This document shows, one piece after another, positions 56,576-64,000 of a stretch of 64,000 bases of DNA (its first letter is position 1; each line of letters opens with the position of its first letter). The DNA lies in the NCBI GenBank assembly GCA_027559495.1, contig JAMXSV010000004.1:310001-374000 (forward strand). The letters run 5' to 3'. This DNA is from Aurifilum marmelostoma. Taxonomy: Eukaryota > Ascomycota > Sordariomycetes > Diaporthales > Cryphonectriaceae. The translations under genes were made by a program, and so were the position numbers. The notes beneath the pieces are model-generated. The model saw only the letters and a list, made by a program, of their open reading frames with translations, searched no databases and was not told the origin of the DNA.

Positions 56576-59500
56576 ATGGGTCCCAGCAACACCCCCCCAA
56601 GCAGGACGGCAACAGGACAAGGAGGCATCAACTTGCGAGGAGGGGTAGGAGCAGGAGGATCATCATCAGCAGCATCAGCAGCAGCAGCAGGAGGAGGAGG
56701 AGGGCTGGGGAAAGGTATAGGGCCTGGGGACGGTGGCGATCTGACCAGCAGCAACAACAGCAGCGCCAACATTATCCGAGCAGTCAGTCCCGTCCCATTC
56801 CTGACAGTCCACGGCACTTTCAAAAACACACGATGGATTCAACAGTGGCTTTATCACAAACTTGATACTCTCTGTGCCCAGACCAAGGCACATGAACACA
56901 CCCGCACCTAAACTCACAAACAGCCTCCACTCCACAAACCAAAGACATACCCCACGCCCCAAGACCCCAAGCCTTGATCCATCTCTCGTCCTGTCTTGTC
57001 CACAAACCACCACACTAACTTGGCACAACATCCTACTCTCGTCCTTGTCATGGCATACAATAATAACCTGACCTTTGATCCTGTGCCCCCCATCTTGTTT
57101 ATTGGCACTAACACCCTCTTCTGCATAGTGTGATCAGTGCCGCATACGGAAAGTAAGTTTTGATCCCCCCCCAGTGCCGGTCCCCTCTCTCCGTGTCCGC
57201 GGACGCCTGGTGGGATAAGATGTGGTTATATTATGGAGCGGGAGGCAGACCTGACCTTTGGTAACCAATAACCAAAAGAAGTGCACACCACACACACACC
57301 CACATCCAAACACACAGAAACACAGACACAAGGACAGAGAAAAGTAAACGTTAAAATGACAGATGCTAATATGGAGTGCCCTGCCTCCTGCTGGTCAAAC
57401 AGATCCGCTGCGACAAGGAATCACCGTGTTCCAACTGTCGGATTGCCAACCGCCAGTGCAGCTCCACCGGTGCAGGTCAGAAACCTAGGGAGGCGAGACA
57501 GAGGGTCTTGATATCTACCCAATAGTATGTGGCTGCATTGTCTCCAAAAAGTCAAGCTTCCTTGCATGAACCATCATCTTATCATCGCATGAGGGAACAG
57601 AGACTCTTGAGCTGACCAACCATTCCCAGCGAGCGCAAGATCGACCAGATAGAGGAGCGCCTCGGCTCCATAGAGAAGCTCCTCCGCGAGCTCACCCTCA
57701 CCAGCCGCAACAACCTGCGCCTGCAGACCACACTCCCTCTGCACGAACACCCGCCTGCCGTCTCCTCAGATGCAGATCGCCCCTCACCATCGGGCACTGG
57801 ACCGGGAGGAGGACGGCAAGGGGGAGGACGGCGGAGGAAAAGACGAGGGGCCGACGGCGACCTCGACCTTGACCTTGACCTCGACGGCGACGACGACGGG
57901 TCCGGCTCCAGCACGCCAGATGGTACTACCGACCTAGACTCGTCTGCCTTCGAGGGCCACTCCTCCCTCACCGCCCACTCCCAGTTTGCCAGCGAGTTCC
58001 TCGAGAGCGCTGTGGAGCGCACCTCCCTGCGCGACGTCAACCCGAGCATGGCCGCCGCCCTATCCTCCCTCAGGCAGATCGTGGGCCTGTCCCAGAAGCA
58101 GCGCGCCCGCACCTCGTCGCACGCGGGCGCCGGCAACGCCAACACCGCCGGTGCTGCAGCCGGCTCCTCCGCCTCCTCCTCGACCTCTACCAGACGGGGC
58201 TCCGGCTCAGGGGGTCCCGGCAGCGCGAGGGATGTCCGGTTCGCCCACCAGCGTGTCCTCCCGCGCGGCGGCTTCCGCGAGCTGCCCATGCCTCCCGTGA
58301 CCGCTGTGATCCCCATCCTGCGCGAGGTCAAGGAGACCCCTCCCGGCACCTTCACCCTCATCAGCGTGTGCTGCTTCATGGCCGTCGAGAACTTTGCCGA
58401 GGCCTGCCGGCGGGTCTATTTTGCCCTCGAAGACTTCAGCCACGCCACTTTTATCATCGTCAACGCCGGCCTTTACTACCTCTTCCAGGAAAAGAGCGTG
58501 ACGGCGGCCACGGACGCGGCCGTGCGCGAGTACACGGGCTACTACGAGCTGTGCCGGGCCAACCTCGAGACGGGCCTCGCCCACCTGCGCTTCTTCCTGG
58601 GCGCCACCATGGAGACCATCGAGGCGCTCCTCCTGGGCGCCAGCTACGCCATCGAGGTCTCGCGGCCGAGCCTGGCCTGGCAGCTCAACACCACCGCCGC
58701 CCAGCTGTGCCAGGACCTGGGCTACCACCGCGTCACGGGGGGCACCGTGGGGGCCGACGGCAGCGAGCCCAGCAGCGTGACCACCGTCCTCGACGACAAG
58801 AAGGCCATCCTCTTCTGGTTCAGCTACATGCTCGACCGCGGGCTCGCCTTGCGCCTGGGCCGCGCCCCCATCATCCAGGACTTTGACGTCACCCTGCCCC
58901 GCGTCATCGGCCGCGTCAACGCCACCGAGATGTGGAAGGAGGTCCTCCGCCTGTGGATCGCCCACGCCGACGTCCAGGGCCAGATCTACGAGAGGCTCTA
59001 CAGCCCGGCCTCTCTCGCCCACCCGCCGGCCCGCCGTGCCGACGCCGCCCGCACCCTGGCCGCCCGCCTCAAGATGATCGAGGAGCAGGCCTCCCTGCTG
59101 CGCACCGGCGACATCAGCCGTCATGCCAGGGACGGCACCGATGCCAGGAAGGTCGTGGTCGCCGAGATGGTCATGAAGAGCGACCAGGTTTCCTTCCTGT
59201 CCAGCCTGACCCTTGTCTACAGGGCCATCCCTTCGCGGTTCCCAGGCTCGTCCACCTTTGCCGGGGAGTGTATCGACACGGCCCGCCTCGCCATGCAGAC
59301 CCACGAGGAGTGTATGAAGCTGATGGGATCCAACCTGTGGGTTGCTGCCTCGTACATACATTGGTATGCTCCGGTTCCTGTTCCCTCTCTCTTCTTGATC
59401 GTCACCCGCTGTCTCCTTACTCTGACTGACTCTGGGTCGCCCCCCCCGGCACACACAGGACCATTCTCTACGCCCCTTTCGTCCCCTTTATCGTCATTTT

Positions 59501-60089
59501 CTGCCACATCATCGAGACCTCAGACGTTGCCGACCTCCACCGCCTGCGCGAGTTCATCGACTCGCTCCAGCCCACCTGTGCCGTGTCCGAGGGCATCGAA
59601 AAGCTGCACCGACTGTTCTCGGTCCTCTACAACGTTGCCATGTTGTATGTCGAGGCCAAAGGCAAGGAGGGTCAACAGCAGGACACCGACATGGCCCCGA
59701 TCGGGAACGAATTTGACGTCTATCTCAGCGCCCTAGGCTTCATGCCGGTCGACGATCCCATCATGGCTGCTGCTGCCGCTGCTGTTGCCAGGGGCGGCGG
59801 CGGCGGCGGTGGTGCTGGGCCTGGTACCGCTCATGGCGCCTTAACGACATCCCCCACAAGCCCAACGAGCGTGCATGGAGGCGAGGGGCCACCGTTCACC
59901 CAAGGTGGAGGCGGCGGCAGTGGCCCGAACTCGATGGCGGTACAGCAGCAGCAGCAGCAACAACAACAACAACAACAACAACAAACGACGCAGCTGGGTG
60001 ATTGGTTCTCCGGCAACCGGTACATGATGGGGTTGTTGGAGGAGGATCTCTCACAGTTTCACCCCAACACGTGGAACAGCGGCGTATGA
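56576..60089 (+). CDS. Zn(II)2Cys6 transcription factor with fungal_trans domain
   Basis: Fungal binuclear zinc-cluster regulator, nuclear. Five exons: 56576-56782, 57129-57152, 57403-57524, 57630-59363 and 59459-60089; 905 aa. The 24-nt second exon encodes only CDQCRIRK. With exon 1 ending ...IIRA and exon 3 starting IRCDKESPCSNC, it completes a perfect C-x2-C-x6-C-x5-C-x2-C-x6-C cluster (Cys70, 73, 80, 86, 89, 96). Exon 3 continues GQKPREARQRVLIST and splices to QYERKIDQIEERLGSIEKLL, a linker and coiled coil. A Gly/Ser/Asp-rich region follows, then the regulatory domain (YYELCRANLETGLAHLRFFLG, EVSRPSLAWQLNTTAAQLCQDLGYHR). The C-terminus has polyalanine, polyglycine and a Gln14 tract (59943-59984). 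The donor of exon 1 is GTCAGT, non-consensus. ATG 56576 (CACCATGG) was chosen over ATG 56420 in the same frame. Targets are unknown. Confidence 0.87.
59943..59984 (+). repeat. (CAG)5(CAA)9 repeat encoding Gln14
   Basis: Fourteen in-frame glutamine codons near the C-terminus of the zinc-cluster regulator. Likely polymorphic. Confidence 0.95.
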
Positions 60090-60307
60090 TAATAGCTAGG
60101 CAAGGCAATCATTGTTATCGTCATTATCATTGCTCACGTATGTGTGTCTGTGTGTGTGTCTGCGTGTGTGTGGAGGGTTGTGTCTGGTGAGGCGGCCATA
60201 CATGATAGGGGCGTGTCTATGTGGCTGGAGAAGCGACGTCTGGTGTTGCCCCAATCCCTTACCCCCGTCTTCCTTCTCTTCACCGAAAAAAGGAAGCGAT
60301 TTCCTTC

Positions 60308-60817
60308 TCAGTCTGTAGGGTATTGTGGGTTATAAAGCTCATAACCTTCGTCCTCGGTGTCGCTCTCCGCGGGCGACGTACCAGCAGCACTACGTCCCAG
60401 CAGCGCCGCACTCTTGATCTTGTTCACCTGCTCGTCCTTCTCCGTCTCTTCCTGGTCCGCCGCATCACCTTCAGCAGGCGTAAATGAGCTCTTGAACCCG
60501 CTCTTCTTGAACCCGCCTTTTTTGAAACCCGCGCTCTTGCCGCTGCCACCTCCCTGCCCGGCCCCGATCTGAATGCTGATGACCGCGTCTGCCTTGGCCT
60601 CGGCCCGACGCGCCCTGGCAGCAGCGCCTGGGTCACGCGTCATGGCGCGCATCTCCTTGAGGCGGGCCTTGTGGGCGTGGTCGTAGGAGGACAGGTGGGC
60701 CTCGTACTCGTTGTGGCGCGAGTAGCCCTTGGCGCAGAGCTGGCAGTAGAACGAGGCCATGGCCTCGCGGGCCGAGGCTGTCTGCGCCTGCGGGAGGGTC
60801 TGGTGTCTTGGTGGCAT
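60308..60817 (-). CDS. Small C2H2 zinc-finger protein
   Basis: Single-exon frame of 169 aa. I start at the ATG at 60817; two further codons upstream begin with GTG. One C2H2 finger is visible, FYCQLCAKGYSRHNEYEAHLSSYDH, with Cys25, Cys28, His41 and His47. The adjoining HKARLKEMRAMTRDP helix is the hallmark of a small eukaryotic family of RNA- or spliceosome-linked finger proteins (resemblance only). A Gly/Lys/Phe repeat (GFKKGGFKKSGFK) and an acidic C-terminus follow. Ends 218 bp from the regulator's stop, convergent. Confidence 0.85.
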   Translation of the reverse strand: MPPRHQTLPQAQTASAREAMASFYCQLCAKGYSRHNEYEAHLSSYDHAHKARLKEMRAMTRDPGAAARARRAEAKADAVISIQIGAGQGGGSGKSAGFKKGGFKKSGFKSSFTPAEGDAADQEETEKDEQVNKIKSAALLGRSAAGTSPAESDTEDEGYELYNPQYPTD

Positions 60818-62322
60818 AATCACTCTCTGGAGGAGATGATTGTGCTGTGTGTGGGTGTGTGTGTTGAGGCTGTGACATGTGTGGGTTTAAGAGTGGGATG
60901 AGGGAGTGCATGGTCTGGGTTTTGGTGTGGGTGGGTGGAGCTCTTGAGGGGCCTGGGATAAGGGATGCTAGGGTGCTAGGTCTGGAGTGCTGTGCGGTGG
61001 CGCGCTGGTAGGGTGCTGAGCCGCTGTGGCTTCAGTGGGCAACACCTGTATCCTGTGAGTCAGCTACTCCAGGACATGCTCATATTCCCTGTGTCAGCAG
61101 CACTTATGGTACAATTATGGGATATCAGTATCATTCTCCCTAACAACTGCAGCAATTTAGCCTCACTGGCTCATCATCAGCTGCACAAAAGGCCTTGCAT
61201 GAAAAAAAAATTGCCGCCTATGCAGCCATGTCCGAAGGCAAATTCTACCACACACTAGAGTTTTCAGAGATCCCTGTCATGGCTGAAAGTACGGAAAGCC
61301 TCAATTGTTCCCAGAGCCTTATCAGAAGTTGGAAGCTCTCCAGTCAGGGTAGAGTGGATGACCAGAACACAAACACCGGAATTTTCCTTTTGGCTGCGAG
61401 TGCCTTTCCCAGCAATGGATGGCTACTTTGTCGGATATGCTTACGCGGTCTTACATCTGGGTCTACCGTGTGCTCTCTGGCTCAATCTGGTTCCTAAGTT
61501 GTTCACGAAAATATATTACCGCATGGCATAATATTGACCTGTGCTGAACCCAACAAGTCTAGAGCACTGCCAAAGCCCAAGAAGCTGCAAGAAATATGTG
61601 TACAGCAAGTCAAATAACTCCCCATGTCTCAAAAGGGGGGGGGGGGGCTTTGACGAGAAGAAGGATAGGGCATGCAACCCTTGCAAGCTCGGTCAGTCTT
61701 AAAGCTCAGCTGCAACAATAGAAACGTATCCACACCAAATGACATCCTATACCCGACTCTTCCGTCAGGCGGGGCAGCAAGTAAAGAGGAGTAGTTGAGA
61801 CTGAACATGGTTTTTGGGTGCGTCGTCTTGGGCGAAGAATACCTTCGCGGACCTCAGCCGGATCAAAAACACCTCGCATCATTCTCGAGTGTGGATACAC
61901 TACCCACAACACACACGCCAAAACACGTCGACAGTCCCCTGCCTCGGACGAATCTTCCCCAGAAGGCAGGTGGAGGGGTGGGAATGTGCAGATCAGCTGA
62001 ACTCTTCTGTTGCAGTAGTATATCTACCACATATTCACAGCAGGCGCGGATACAGCATGTAGTCGCACTATGCGTGGGGAAATACCACAAGCCTCCATAA
62101 GCCGTAAGCAGCCACTGATATTCGCTTATGCAGCTGAACGAAAGTGGTGCAAACTATTCAAGAATCTACAATAAGGCTCTACGCTGACGCAGATTGCGGC
62201 CAGAAGCCCAGCAAATAAATATTTCATTAATCAAGGATGACTTCTCTACCTATGCAGTTGGTCACTCTTCCACCCACCTAGACACAGCCTAGTGCCACAT
62301 CGCAGACACTGAGCATCTAGCA
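60818..62322. other. Intergenic region
   Basis: About 1.5 kb without a supported gene. A G13 run lies at 61635-61647. Promoter of the zinc-finger gene (left) and of the gene at 62323 (right). Confidence 0.6.
61635..61647. repeat. G13 homopolymer
   Basis: Thirteen consecutive G in divergent intergenic DNA. Confidence 0.9.
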
Positions 62323-63820
62323 ATGAGCAGTCCACACGAGTCGGCAGAGGTGCACGACACCACTGACTCACCGCAATATATTCGAGAGGATCCCGACAAG
62401 TACAAATACTGGGTCGGAGAATCCGAGGACGCCAATTATGACAGCAGTATCACCAAGACTTACCACCGCATGAGGGCACTGAAAACTGAGCAATGGCTTG
62501 CAGAGCGTTCAGAAACAGAGTTGGCTAAACTGGTCGCTGAGCAGGACAGGATTCAAAGAGCTCGGCAGCGGTTACTGAAGGAGGAAAGGGGTTCGGCCAT
62601 GCTGCAAGACCTGCGGCGCTATTTTGAGGAGTGGCGTGAAGAAGCCAAATGCAGTCCGGAGAACATATTACTTGAATTCGATGAACCACCAGCTCGCCTG
62701 GAGCGCTTCAAGCCGCCGCCCAACAGGACCGGAGCCCCAGCAGGAAACGCAACCGCAGCCAATTCGGATCATGAAGGCAGCGCCGAGGGCTCCCATGGGA
62801 ATTCCCCGTCTACACCAGACAGTGATGAGGATCCTGCTCATGAATTTAAGGCCGGAATTATGTATTTCCAGAAAGTCGGCGAAGCTGATTCTTTGTGGAA
62901 AGGTACAACGCGTGGAGCTGAGCATCAGCATTTCACAGGTGCTGAAGAGTTTCCTGGGCAAAAGATCACAGTACATCAGGCTTTGTTCAGCCACGAGAAG
63001 AACCCCTTCGCCGCCGAGTTCGACGAAGATGGCAACAGATTTCTCAAGTACTTGCACTTGCCTGCCAATCATATGGGCGTAAGTAGGCCTCCTTTTCGAT
63101 ACAGCAAAGCTTCTCATAGCTGTGGGTTGCTAACGATTCCCAGTGGATCGAGCAAGCCATAGCAAGATATCATGGAGAAGATCGCACTGAACCGTCAGAG
63201 AGAAAGAGGACGAACAAAACGCTGTCCCGTGAGCATTGGCGAGGCCAATTGCACGGAAGCGGGCTGGGTAAAAGCCCAATACACTCACGACACATGAGAT
63301 CCCGATGTTCTATCATCACCCAAGGTAATGATTTCCATAACATCTAGCATCGTGCGTTTTCTCTAAAGGCCCTCACCTGAACAATATTTCAGACACGGAC
63401 TTCACCTTTATCGCGCAGAAAGATGCGGTATCCACATCCAAGACAGAGAACCGGACAGTCCAGCCTGGACCCATATCCATCTTTGTAAGTCGGCATCTAT
63501 CACTACAAGAGACATTGAGGGAATTCTGATATACACAAGAGCTCAAGTTTAATTGAATCTATTTTCAGATGCCATATCTTCACTGGGAGTCTGCTAATCG
63601 CAGGCGTCGTATGGCTGATACTGTGCAAGCCGCCCTGAAGGCCAACGAAGGCGAGATACACAAACACAATAAACGAAGGACGGAAAAGAATCCCGATGTG
63701 GTCGCTATGACGCGTGACTTCAGAGTACTAGTGTGTCATGCCACCGAGACACTTCCAAGACACAAACAAGAGGCAGAAGAGAACATGGACAAAGGTCCCG
63801 CATCGTGGAGGTTCAAATAG
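62323..63820 (+). CDS. Protein of a CorA-like / unknown fungal family, possibly truncated
   Basis: Four exons, 62323-63078, 63144-63324, 63393-63484 and 63569-63820, with canonical GTAAGT or GTAATG donors and CAG acceptors, give 426 aa. Exon 1 has a helical charged region (HRMRALKTEQWLAERSETEL and following) and an acidic Ser-rich linker. It ends RFLKYLHLPANHMG, and splicing continues WIEQAIARYHGE. Exon 4 begins MPYLHWES. The pair of signatures F-L-P-A-N-x-M-x-W-V/I-E and M-P-Y-L-H-W/F-E is typical of a large fungal family often annotated as CorA-like Mg2+ transporters or as unknown proteins, in which C-terminal membrane helices come later. Here a TAG at 63818 ends the frame early. Further exons may lie beyond 63820 or outside the window, or the gene is truncated. 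Metal transport cannot be claimed. Confidence 0.65.
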
Positions 63821-64000
63821 TGCGTGCCAAAACCAAAGGCAGAGTGCCACTTCCTCTGATGATCTTCTGCTTCTTCACTATAGATCTGACCTGTAACTTC
63901 GCACAGTCCACAAAAGTTAGGGCTCTATCTCAAGCAGGCAGCACGGGTCTGGGAGGCAATAGACACCCAAGCAGATGAGAGTTTGGTCATGCATGGCTTG

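Noticed and set aside
58207..59454. 415-residue open frame on the - strand opposite the zinc-cluster regulator
   Set aside because: Shadow of a very GC-rich exon (stop codons are rare in this antisense frame). Composition is Gly/Ala/Asp/Val-biased without domains.
1..64000. CRISPR array, rRNA genes, bacterial-type operons, DNA transposon or retrotransposon bodies
   Set aside because: No regularly spaced repeats, no rRNA consensus stretches and no transposase or polymerase motifs were seen on either strand.

Overview
This window is nuclear DNA of a filamentous ascomycete, most likely a Sordariomycete or close relative (inferred from gene content, not from a search). The protein genes have short GT-AG introns of about 65-350 nt. 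They include fungal-specific families: 2EXR, Clr5, a DUF7924-type PD-(D/E)XK protein, a Zn(II)2Cys6 regulator, LtrA and the MCP1/DUF1691 family. There is also a nuclear tRNA-Ser(CGA) with an intron next to its anticodon. No operons, plasmid or phage genes are visible.

Layout. 1-3.8 kb: the 3' part of an MFS sugar transporter and a GT8 glycosyltransferase, both +. 3.8-8.9 kb: gene-poor, with a tRNA-Ser-like fragment, a 93-bp tandem duplication, a doubtful orphan ORF with frame-broken coding remnants beside it, the intact tRNA-Ser(CGA), and a 21-bp tandem repeat. 8.9-16 kb: a lambda-crystallin/3-hydroxyacyl-CoA dehydrogenase-like protein (+), a Clr5-domain protein (-) and an LtrA membrane protein with a His tract (+). 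16-21 kb: two accessory genes on the - strand, a coiled-coil orphan and a three-exon DUF7924-like gene. 21.9-33 kb: a Kv-beta-like aldo-keto reductase (-), an epoxide hydrolase (+), a membrane-anchored GH17 glucanase (-) and a 2EXR protein (-). 34-40 kb: a carotenoid cleavage oxygenase (-) and a secreted rhamnogalacturonan lyase PL4 (-). 41-52 kb: mostly orphan genes plus an MCP1-like mitochondrial membrane protein. 52.7-54.1 kb: a low-complexity nuclear-type protein split by a one-base frame break at a C6 run. 56.6-60.8 kb: a Zn(II)2Cys6 regulator whose zinc cluster is carried partly on a 24-nt microexon, then a C2H2 zinc-finger protein. 62.3-64 kb: a multi-exon gene of a CorA-like/unknown fungal family.

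The genes do not form a recognisable biosynthetic cluster. Two encode carbohydrate-active enzymes (GH17 for cell-wall beta-glucan, PL4 for plant pectin), which suggests a plant-associated or saprotrophic life. Exon structures were worked out by hand from splice motifs, phase and family resemblance. Many reading frames that look open from GTG or TTG were cut back to the first ATG. I did not find a clearly new system. The items most worth checking are the zinc-cluster microexon, the frame-broken repeat protein, the DUF7924 gene, the tRNA-Ser fragment and the aldo-keto reductase with an apparent presequence.
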